Notes under the pieces: model-generated
What the model was told of the DNA's origin: nothing
Database searches by the model: none
Seen by the model: only the letters and a program-made list of their open reading frames with translations
Position numbers and translations under genes: made by a program
In this document: positions 1 to 5,019 of the stretch, piece after piece
How positions within the stretch are numbered: the first letter of the stretch is position 1
How the letters are laid out: each line of letters begins with the position of its first letter
From: Anaerolineaceae bacterium UBA3924
GTDB lineage: Bacteria > Chloroflexota > Anaerolineae > Anaerolineales > Anaerolineaceae
NCBI GenBank assembly: GCA_002385985.1
Contig: DGEO01000007.1
Location: forward strand, 1 to 9,093
Direction of reading: 5' to 3'
DNA length: 9,093 bases

Positions 1-19
1 AGATGTGTATAAGAGACAG
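1..19 (+). other. Nextera transposase adapter (sequencing artefact)
   Basis: The first 19 bases read AGATGTGTATAAGAGACAG, which is exactly the mosaic-end sequence added by the Tn5-based Nextera library kit. The tRNA sequence begins abruptly at the next base, inside its D-arm, so the adapter replaces the 5' acceptor strand. This is untrimmed adapter at a contig end, not a genomic transposon end. Confidence 0.96.
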
Positions 20-88
20 GCGCAGCCCGGCTAGCGCGCTTGCATGGGGTGCAAGAGGTCGAAGGTTCAAATCCTTTCGCCCCGACCA
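20..88 (+). tRNA. tRNA-Pro (anticodon GGG), 5'-truncated
   Basis: The 3' part of a tRNA folds cleanly. The D-stem GCGC (20-23) pairs with GCGC (34-37) around an AGCCCGGCTA loop. The anticodon stem CTTGC (39-43) pairs with GCAAG (51-55), with loop ATGGGGT and anticodon GGG at 46-48, which reads proline codon CCC and possibly CCU. The T-stem GAAGG (61-65) pairs with CCTTT (73-77) around TTCAAAT. The 3' acceptor strand CGCCCCG (78-84), discriminator A85 and an encoded CCA (86-88) follow. The 5' acceptor strand and the two bases after it (about 9 nt) are missing because the contig starts in adapter. The gene itself is presumably intact in the organism. A strong terminator follows six bases after CCA. 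Confidence 0.95.
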
Positions 89-93
89 TATAG

Positions 94-126
94 AGAAGCT
101 CCAATATTGGAGCTTCTTTCTTTCTT
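94..126 (+). terminator. Intrinsic terminator of tRNA-Pro
   Basis: A perfect 12-bp inverted repeat (94-105 with 106-117; half-site AGAAGCTCCAAT) is followed by a T-rich tract TTCTTTCTT. It sits just after the tRNA CCA end, as expected for a monocistronic tRNA transcript. Confidence 0.85.
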
Positions 127-183
127 ATCAGGGTTGAGAACCATTTCGATCAATCCAACCCTTCTCTCGAAGGTTCTCCCCAT

Positions 184-215
184 TGAGGGGACTCGAAATC
201 CTTTCGCTCGGGCCA
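184..215 (+). pseudogene. Decayed tRNA 3' end, relic copy 1
   Basis: This 32-base stretch keeps a T-loop-like segment and the sequence ATCCTTTCGCTCGGGCCA ending in CCA at 213-215. It matches the last 18 bases of the tRNA-Pro at 71-88 with three differences. There is no anticodon arm or D-arm upstream, so it cannot form a tRNA. A terminator-like hairpin follows, as after the real gene. Confidence 0.65.
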
Positions 216-223
216 TAAAATGC

Positions 224-254
224 AAGCTCCTGTACAAGAGCTTCTTTCGTTTTT
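224..254 (+). terminator. Terminator-like hairpin after relic copy 1
   Basis: AAGCTC (224-229) pairs with GAGCTT (238-243) around a loop containing TGTACA. T-rich sequence ending in a five-T run follows (TCTTTCGTTTTT). It is a decayed copy of the hairpin at 94-117, and whether it still terminates anything is unknown. Confidence 0.6.
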
Positions 255-298
255 AAGGTTCAGAACCCTTTTACCACCCTTGTCAACGGTTCTCCCCG

Positions 299-331
299 TT
301 GAGGGGATTATGAATCCTTTCACCCCGACCA
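299..331 (+). pseudogene. Decayed tRNA 3' end, relic copy 2
   Basis: ATCCTTTCACCCCGACCA at 314-331 differs from the tRNA-Pro end at 71-88 by one base and ends in CCA. The upstream TTGAGGGGATTATGA corresponds to the sequence before relic copy 1, not to a proper anticodon arm, and the putative T-loop would be 9 nt instead of 7. It is therefore a non-functional copy of the 3' quarter of the tRNA. Confidence 0.65.
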
Positions 332-336
332 CCTTG

Positions 337-365
337 GAACCTCCTTTTTGGGGCTTCATTTTCTT
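337..365 (+). terminator. Degenerate terminator-like hairpin after relic copy 2
   Basis: GAACCTCC (337-344) and GGGGCTTC (350-357) pair imperfectly around TTTTT, with one mismatch and one G-T pair, and ATTTTCTT follows. Position and sequence match the hairpins of the two earlier units. Activity is doubtful. Confidence 0.45.
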
Positions 366-481
366 AGAAACCACGCCTAACCTTAGTGCCCCCGAGAAGA
401 ACAGCTCTCACATGGCCGAGAACTGACCTTTTTATATTGCACCAAAATCAATCCAATTGATAAATTGAATCCATAAAACCC
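366..481. other. Gene-free stretch
   Basis: There is no convincing gene between the last tRNA relic and the bet promoter. The DNA is clearly more AT-rich than the coding regions, especially 425-500. I see no start with a ribosome-binding site, no tRNA fold and no clear hairpin. It is probably upstream sequence of bet, possibly with regulatory sites I cannot identify. Confidence 0.5.
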
Positions 482-510
482 TTCCATTTATAGAACATAT
501 TTGCTATAAT
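482..510 (+). promoter_or_regulatory. Promoter of the bet-like gene
   Basis: A perfect -10 TATAAT (505-510) is preceded by the extended element TGC (502-504). A weak -35-like TTCCAT (482-487) lies 17 bp upstream of the -10. The predicted start of transcription near 517 leaves a leader of about 88 nt before the ATG at 605. Confidence 0.75.
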
Positions 511-593
511 AACAGCTGAGATACATCCCCTCCAGCAAACCGGTAACGATTCTCAATACATATCCTTCCTGATAGACATGCAGGGAAAAGTAC

Positions 594-598
594 AGGTG
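594..598 (+). promoter_or_regulatory. Ribosome-binding site deciding the bet start
   Basis: AGGTG lies 6 nt before the ATG at 605. The in-frame ATG at 578 has no comparable site upstream, so 605 is preferred. Confidence 0.6.
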
Positions 599-604
599 AA
601 AGGT

Positions 605-1621
605 ATGGACACACAAACTTCTTATTATGTCCCTGACGTTCAGGGGCCGGTTGGCCTGGACCTTGACCAGGAGAAAATCGATCTGATCAAGCGCACCATC
701 GCGCGCGGAGCGACGGATGACGAGCTGGCTCTGTTCATCGAGCAGTGCCGTCGCACCGGACTGGACCCCTTCGCCCGCCAGATCTACTCTGTGCGAAGGC
801 GGCAGTGGAACAGCCAGTCGCGCTCGTACGAGGAAGCGCAGGTCATTCAGGTCTCGATTGACGGCTTCCGCCTGATCGCCGACCGCACGCACAAGTACGC
901 CGGACAGGTCGGTCCCTGGTGGTGCGGGGCGGACGGGGAATGGAAGGAAGTCTGGCTGAGTGACGAGCCGCCCGCCGCGGCCAAAGTCGGCGTGCTGCGG
1001 CACGATTTCCATCAGCCGCTCTTCGCCATCGCGCTTTACAAGAGCTACGTGCAGACCAACGCGCACGGCGAGCCGGTCAGCCGCTGGAAGACTGATCCGG
1101 CCGGCATGCTGGCCAAATGCGCCGAGGCGCTTGCGCTGCGCCGCGCCTTCCCGCAGGAGCTCTCTGGCCTGTACACCACCGAGGAGATGGAGCAGGCGGA
1201 CAACCCGGCTCAGATCCAGGAACGCCCGGCCATCGCTTCTGCCGAACGCGGCAGCGGCCAGCGCCCCTTCTCTCCGGAGGAACTGAAGGCCAACTTCGCC
1301 CGCGCGGTGAGCAAGATCGAGCAGATGGGCCTTGAGCTCAAGAACGGCGACGCGGAAATCATCACCAACGCACTCGGCAACCTGCTGGAAGACCCCGAGC
1401 AGGTCAGCCGATACCTGGAATTCCTGACAGGCGCCGCCGAGGTCTCTGACCTGAGCGAAGCCGATCTGGTGGCCCTGCTGAGGCTGCTGCGCCCCACCGA
1501 GGTGGAAGGCGAGTGGATGCCCGGCCAGGAAGCCCTGGAGGAAGCGGCTGCGGTCATCACCTACCTGGATGAGCAGAGCATCACTGTGGAGACCCAAGAG
1601 ACGGAAGAAACAGCTGAATAA
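605..1621 (+). CDS. bet: Bet/RecT-family single-strand annealing recombinase
   Basis: The 338-residue product matches the phage lambda Red-beta (Bet) family, whose members coat single-stranded DNA and anneal complementary strands during recombination. Family hallmarks are visible: CRRTGLDPFARQIY (about residues 48-61), QVSIDGFRLIADR (82-94), and the C-terminal core segment with WKTDPAGMLAKCAEALALRR followed by FPQELSGLYTTEEM (161-195). The annealing core ends near residue 200. The remaining ~138 residues are acidic, predicted helical and end in a Glu-rich tail; I do not recognise this part. Typical Bet proteins are about 260 residues, so this one is long. No exonuclease, SSB or other phage gene is in view. 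It has its own promoter and terminator, and its base composition resembles its neighbours. It could be a domesticated phage gene or one edge of a prophage. Confidence 0.88.
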   Translation: MDTQTSYYVPDVQGPVGLDLDQEKIDLIKRTIARGATDDELALFIEQCRRTGLDPFARQIYSVRRRQWNSQSRSYEEAQVIQVSIDGFRLIADRTHKYAGQVGPWWCGADGEWKEVWLSDEPPAAAKVGVLRHDFHQPLFAIALYKSYVQTNAHGEPVSRWKTDPAGMLAKCAEALALRRAFPQELSGLYTTEEMEQADNPAQIQERPAIASAERGSGQRPFSPEELKANFARAVSKIEQMGLELKNGDAEIITNALGNLLEDPEQVSRYLEFLTGAAEVSDLSEADLVALLRLLRPTEVEGEWMPGQEALEEAAAVITYLDEQSITVETQETEETAE

Positions 1622-1653
1622 ACCACATCACGGGACTTCATCCCTCCCGATGC

Positions 1654-1685
1654 CCACCCCGGTCGATCGACCGGGGTGGTTTTTT
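1654..1685 (+). terminator. Intrinsic terminator after bet
   Basis: A perfect 26-bp palindrome (1654-1679; half-site CCACCCCGGTCGA) is followed by six T residues (1680-1685). It isolates bet from the membrane-protein gene downstream. Confidence 0.93.
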
Positions 1686-1707
1686 GGGGTGTTCCGCATA
1701 TCCCGGA

Positions 1708-1716
1708 TGCTATAAT
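1708..1716 (+). promoter_or_regulatory. Extended -10 promoter of the coiled-coil membrane protein gene
   Basis: TGC TATAAT followed by G. No good -35 box is visible at 16-18 bp, so activity probably relies on the extended -10. A start near 1723 gives a leader of about 30 nt. That leader carries TAAGGA (1739-1744), 9 nt before the ATG at 1754. Confidence 0.7.
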
Positions 1717-1753
1717 GGACCATACACTTTTCTGGGGGTAAGGAATCCCGCCG

Positions 1754-2599
1754 ATGAAGCGCTTTCTCGCCAGACTAACCGGACTGCTGCTGATCCTGGA
1801 CGCCCTGCTGGGGTTTGGCCTGAGCGTGGCGGGGCTGGTGGTCATCTGGACCTCCCAGAGCACCGTCCTCACCCGGGTCACCTCAACAATGGACACCATC
1901 GAGATGACCGTGGCCGCCACCACCAACATGCTGGACGTGGTCAACACCACCCTGGATCAGGCCGGCGCCAACATCCAGGCCATAGAAGCCTCGTTGATCG
2001 ACGTCACTGCCGCCCTGAGCACAGCGTCAAACGTGGCGGACACCGTAGGAACCATGATCGGCGAGGATTTCACCCGGGTGATCGCCGAGACCCAGACCTC
2101 GTTAGATTCGGTCGAGACCAGCGCGAAACTGATTGACGACACCCTGCGCATCGTCAGCGCGGTGCCCTTCATCGGCGCACGCTACCGCCCGGAGGTTCCC
2201 CTGCAGGAGACCATCTCCGCCGTGAACCTCTCGCTGGACGAGCTGCCCGCCTCCTTTGCAGTGGTCCAGTCCGAACTGGAGCAGACCTCGACCAGCGTGG
2301 ACAACATCCAGCGCGACCTGGATAATCTTTCCATGACCATCGGAGAGATCGAAACCAGCCTTACGGAAGCCAAGGTGGTGCTCGAGCAGTACCGCACCGT
2401 GGTTCAGATCCTGGAACAGGAAATCGCCAGTCTGGAAGCCAATCTGCCCCGCTGGCTGGATTATGCATCCTGGAGCCTCACAATTGGCCTGATCTGGCTG
2501 CTGTTCGCCCAGATCCCCATTTTCCTTGTAGGGTTGGCCCTGATCACCCGGGGTGAGAACAACATCCGGACCTATTACCTGCCCTCGCAGGGTCCCTGA
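1754..2599 (+). CDS. Two-TM membrane protein with long helical/coiled-coil domain, function unknown
   Basis: The 281-residue product has a hydrophobic N-terminal helix (about residues 9-33), a hydrophilic region (35-235) and a second transmembrane helix (about 240-265) ending in a short polar tail. The central region has heptad-like spacing of Leu/Ile/Val with many Ser, Thr, Asp and Glu and no Cys, which predicts long helices or coiled coil. The stretch VPFIGARYRPEVPL (137-150) interrupts it and suggests two helical arms joined by a hinge. The likely topology is both ends at the membrane with the helical domain outside. I do not recognise a named family. Chemoreceptor-like helical repeats come to mind, but no signalling domain is present. 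A Tat-exported L,D-transpeptidase follows in the same direction, so an envelope role is plausible but only inferred. Confidence 0.85.
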   Translation: MKRFLARLTGLLLILDALLGFGLSVAGLVVIWTSQSTVLTRVTSTMDTIEMTVAATTNMLDVVNTTLDQAGANIQAIEASLIDVTAALSTASNVADTVGTMIGEDFTRVIAETQTSLDSVETSAKLIDDTLRIVSAVPFIGARYRPEVPLQETISAVNLSLDELPASFAVVQSELEQTSTSVDNIQRDLDNLSMTIGEIETSLTEAKVVLEQYRTVVQILEQEIASLEANLPRWLDYASWSLTIGLIWLLFAQIPIFLVGLALITRGENNIRTYYLPSQGP

Positions 2600-2614
2600 G
2601 CGCGGCATGCTGAC

Positions 2615-2643
2615 TTCTCAGCAGGCTGGTTTCTCTGTATAAT
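2615..2643 (+). promoter_or_regulatory. Promoter of the L,D-transpeptidase gene (near-leaderless)
   Basis: The -35-like TTCTCA (2615-2620), a 17-bp spacer and a perfect -10 TATAAT (2638-2643) are present. The ATG at 2654 lies only 10 bp past the -10. Transcription starting at about 2650 would therefore leave a leader of roughly 0-5 nt. The small hairpin GCTGA/TCAGC (2609-2622) overlaps the -35 and may be a weak terminator remnant for the upstream gene. Confidence 0.75.
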
Positions 2644-2653
2644 GCTTCCACAT

Positions 2654-3688
2654 ATGCGCAGCCGACTTTCTCGCCGCGACTTTCTGAAGTTTTCGCTCTT
2701 GGGATTGGGGAGCCTGGCCGCTCGCCCGGTGTTTGCCACCCCGGACGACCTGGACGGGATGGACATCGCCCGGGTAGCCATCCGCCAGATTAGCGTGCAC
2801 TCCCAGCCCAACGAAGAGAGCCGCATCCTTTTCCAACTGTACCGCGACGAGCTGGCCCACATCTACTACGAGGTGGAGTCCGAGCATGGACCGGGCTACA
2901 ACCCCTACTGGTACCGCGTATGGGGCGGGTACATCCACCGCGCCAGCACGCAGCGGGTCCGGCCGTATCTCAACCCGGTGGCCGGCAGCATCCGCGAGGG
3001 AGGGCAGCTGGGTGAAATCACCGTGCCCTACTCGCAGGCGCTGCTCTTCCGAAGCGAGCGCACCGGATGGGAAACGCTCTACCGCCTTTATTACGGCTCG
3101 ACGCACTGGGTAATGAGCGTGGACGAAGGCCCGGACGGCGGTCCCTGGTACCGGCTGAAGGACGAGCTGCTCGAAATTGAATACCACGTGCCCGCGCAGC
3201 ACGTGCGGCTCATCCCTGACGAGGAGTTCGCGCCGCTTTCGCCGGACGTGCCCGCCCACCTGAAGCGGATAGAGATCTCCATCGCCCGGCAGGAAGTGGT
3301 CGCCTTCGAGCGTGACCAGGAAGTCTTCCGGACACGGATCTCCTCCGGCCTGCCGTACAAGCCCGAGGGGATGATCCCCTGGGATACGCCCAAGGGCAGC
3401 TTCAACATCTACTCGAAGATGCCCTCCAAGCACATGGGCGACGGCCGCCTGACCGGCAACCCCGAGGATTACGAGCTCCCCGGCGTGCCCTGGACCTGCT
3501 TCTTCGAAGAAACCGGGGTGGCCTTCCACGGGACGTACTGGCACACCGACTTCGGCCGGCCGCGCAGCCACGGCTGCATCAATATGACCAACGAAGACGC
3601 CAAGTGGATCTTCCGCTGGACCACACCGGTCTCCGCGCCGACCACGATCGAGCAGACCGGATACGGCACCCAGGTGATTGTCTACTAA
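2654..3688 (+). CDS. Tat-exported L,D-transpeptidase (YkuD domain)
   Basis: The 344-residue product is a predicted peptidoglycan cross-linking or lipoprotein-attaching enzyme acting outside the membrane. The N-terminus carries a twin-arginine signal, SRRDFLK (residues 6-12), then FSLLGLGSLAA and a plausible cleavage site after VFA (residue 28). A beta-rich, possibly SH3-like segment follows (about 35-100). The C-terminal YkuD domain (about 218-344) holds the catalytic signature: His292 in FHGTYW and SHGC (305-308) with nucleophile Cys308 and the following IN. An in-frame ATG at 2642 lies inside the -10 box and cannot be the start; 2654 puts the Tat motif at the usual place. The stop overlaps that of the convergent hemW by 4 bp. 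The exact substrate cannot be told from sequence. Confidence 0.92.
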   Translation: MRSRLSRRDFLKFSLLGLGSLAARPVFATPDDLDGMDIARVAIRQISVHSQPNEESRILFQLYRDELAHIYYEVESEHGPGYNPYWYRVWGGYIHRASTQRVRPYLNPVAGSIREGGQLGEITVPYSQALLFRSERTGWETLYRLYYGSTHWVMSVDEGPDGGPWYRLKDELLEIEYHVPAQHVRLIPDEEFAPLSPDVPAHLKRIEISIARQEVVAFERDQEVFRTRISSGLPYKPEGMIPWDTPKGSFNIYSKMPSKHMGDGRLTGNPEDYELPGVPWTCFFEETGVAFHGTYWHTDFGRPRSHGCINMTNEDAKWIFRWTTPVSAPTTIEQTGYGTQVIVY

Positions 3689-4902
3689 GCGCTTTCTTCT
3701 GCCAGCCAGTCCGGCCGGGGATTACCCACAAACTCCGAGAACACCCGGTTGCCCAGCAGCACCCCGTGAGGGCTGAGCCGCAGGTGAGCGCCGTCCTCCT
3801 GCTGCGACCATTCCAGCAGGCCCGCGTCCATCAGCAAGTCGATCTGCCGGCCAAAGGCCTGCTCCAGCGTCCAGCCATACAGCCGCTCGAACCCGGCAGC
3901 CGAAACGCCCTCCCGGGTCAGGCGCAGGCCGACCATCATATGCTCCTGCATGGCCGTCCAGCGGTCCACGGGCAGCACCTCGCGGGCAGCCGGACTGGCC
4001 GGGAAGCGCACCGCCCCTCCATTCTTCATCCGCTCAATGTAGGCCTGTATCCCCAGCACATTCGCCGTCCGGAATCCGGCGGCGTACCCGTGCGCGCCGG
4101 CGCCGAACCCCAGGTACGGCAGCCCGCGCCAGTACTGCAGGTTGTGGCGCGCCGTCCGCAGCTGACCGCCTTCCTCCCTGGCCCAATTGGAGATTTCGTA
4201 CTGGCGGAACCCGGCTTCCTCCAGATATCCCTGCGCCCACTCATACTGCTCTGCAGCCAGGTCGTCGTCTGGCAGCCCCACCAGGCCGCGCTCCACCCAG
4301 CGCAGGAACGGCGTGCCGTGCTCGATGGACAGCGCATAGAACGAAAGGTGCTGCGGCTGCAGGTCCACCGCCCGGCGGACGCTTTCCTGCCAGCGGGCCA
4401 GCGGCTGGCCGGGAACCCCGAAGATCAGGTCCAGGCTCAGGTTGTCAAACCCCGCCTGCCGCGCCCACTTCACCGCCTGGACCACGTCCAGAAAATCGTG
4501 TTCGCGTTCCAGCAGCCGCAGATCATCCGGATGAGCCGACTGCACGCCAAAGCTGATGCGGTTATAACCCGCTTCTCGCAGCCGCTCCAGTGAATCGCGG
4601 TCCACGGTGCCGGGATTGGCTTCCAGCGTGATCTCTGCCCCGTCAAGCAGGGTGAAATGGTCCTGTATAGCCTTCACAATGGCGCTCAGCAGACCGGCAG
4701 ACAGCAGCGAGGGCGTCCCGCCGCCCAGGAAAACGGTGCCCGCTTCCAGCCCGCCGGCCGCCTCCCCAATCCTTGCAATTTCCTGACATAATGCATCCAC
4801 ATACGAGCCGATTTTCGCCTCCTGCCCGGCATATGTGTTAAAATCGCAGTAGCTGCAGCGGTGGCGGCAAAACGGAATGTGGACGTACAGACTGGTCGTC
4901 AT
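3685..4902 (-). CDS. hemW: HemW-type radical SAM haem chaperone (HemN-like)
   Basis: The 405-residue product begins MTTSLYVHIPFC and has the radical SAM cluster motif CRHRCSYC (Cys12, Cys16, Cys19), which binds a 4Fe-4S cluster and S-adenosylmethionine. GGGTP (60-64), ANPG and RISFGVQS follow, and the C-terminal HemN-like domain is present. The Asp-Phe after the third Cys (CxxxCxxCDF) is the HemW pattern. True oxygen-independent coproporphyrinogen oxidase (HemN) has CxxxCxxCxC. HemW is thought to bind haem and insert it into acceptor proteins rather than oxidise coproporphyrinogen, though databases often label it as HemN. The start is set at ATG 4902; an in-frame GTG at 4929 would add nine residues with no good ribosome-binding site. 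It is tail-to-tail with the L,D-transpeptidase and divergent from the LysM gene. Confidence 0.9.
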   Translation of the reverse strand: MTTSLYVHIPFCRHRCSYCDFNTYAGQEAKIGSYVDALCQEIARIGEAAGGLEAGTVFLGGGTPSLLSAGLLSAIVKAIQDHFTLLDGAEITLEANPGTVDRDSLERLREAGYNRISFGVQSAHPDDLRLLEREHDFLDVVQAVKWARQAGFDNLSLDLIFGVPGQPLARWQESVRRAVDLQPQHLSFYALSIEHGTPFLRWVERGLVGLPDDDLAAEQYEWAQGYLEEAGFRQYEISNWAREEGGQLRTARHNLQYWRGLPYLGFGAGAHGYAAGFRTANVLGIQAYIERMKNGGAVRFPASPAAREVLPVDRWTAMQEHMMVGLRLTREGVSAAGFERLYGWTLEQAFGRQIDLLMDAGLLEWSQQEDGAHLRLSPHGVLLGNRVFSEFVGNPRPDWLAEESA

Positions 4903-4909
4903 GATCGTC

Positions 4910-4938
4910 AGGATAACACATTCGCCCACCGATTTCCA
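4910..4938 (-). promoter_or_regulatory. Possible leaderless promoter of hemW
   Basis: On the minus strand, TATCCT (4910-4915) is preceded by TGT (an extended -10), and TGGAAA (4933-4938) lies 17 bp upstream. The ATG at 4902 starts 7 nt past the -10, where transcription would begin, and there is no ribosome-binding site. The match to consensus is only partial. Confidence 0.4.
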
Positions 4939-4943
4939 GAAGC

Positions 4944-4970
4944 TTGACAGAAAATCGGATATGGTATAAT
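4944..4970 (+). promoter_or_regulatory. Promoter of the zinc ribbon-LysM gene
   Basis: A perfect -35 TTGACA (4944-4949) and a perfect -10 TATAAT (4965-4970) are separated by 15 bp, and TGG in front of the -10 supplies an extended element. The short spacer is unusual. Transcription should start near 4977. Confidence 0.8.
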
Positions 4971-4980
4971 GACCCGAGCG

Positions 4981-4998
4981 CCGGGGTAACCCGGTTTT
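4981..4998 (+). promoter_or_regulatory. Terminator-like hairpin in the 5' leader of the LysM gene
   Basis: CCGGG (4981-4985) pairs with CCCGG (4990-4994) around a GTAA tetraloop and is followed by TTTTAT. It lies between the predicted transcription start (about 4977) and the ATG at 5020. It could stabilise the mRNA 5' end or attenuate transcription. The stem is short and no alternative antiterminator pairing is obvious. Confidence 0.5.
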
Positions 4999-5019
4999 AT
5001 ATTTTCACGCGAAAAAGAT

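Larger units (their letters stand above)
71..365 (+). repeat. Degenerate tandem repeat: tRNA 3' end plus terminator, 3 units
   Basis: Three related units start at 71, 198 and 314, with spacings of 127 and 116 bp. Each opens with an ATCCTTTC core leading to a CCA (ATCCTTTCGCCCCGACCA, ATCCTTTCGCTCGGGCCA, ATCCTTTCACCCCGACCA). Each then carries a terminator-like hairpin of the GAAGCTCC...GGAGCTTC type with a T-rich tail. The gaps between units also match: GGTTCTCCCC(A/G)TTGAGGGG occurs at 172-190 and 288-306. Unit 1 is the functional tRNA-Pro end and unit 3 is cut short and most divergent. I infer tandem duplication, or repeated integration scars, followed by decay. Confidence 0.8.

Noticed and set aside
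71..331. CRISPR array or phage att duplication as the explanation for the repeats
   Set aside because: The repeats are too few and too divergent, the inter-repeat DNA is itself repeated, and each unit maps to a tRNA end plus terminator. No cas gene or integrase is present; att scars are kept only as a hypothesis.
44..426. Short open frames across the tRNA and repeat region, including 44-256 and 220-426
   Set aside because: They run through the tRNA and its relics, lack ribosome-binding sites, and their similarity to each other comes from the DNA repeat.
488..1597. Long antisense open frame opposite bet (369 codons)
   Set aside because: It mirrors the codon structure of a clearly recognised gene, has no family features and no start signals. 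It is typical of GC-rich coding DNA.
3685..4902. Oxygen-independent coproporphyrinogen III oxidase (HemN)
   Set aside because: The cluster motif is CxxxCxxCDF without the fourth Cys of HemN, and the short N-terminus fits HemW.
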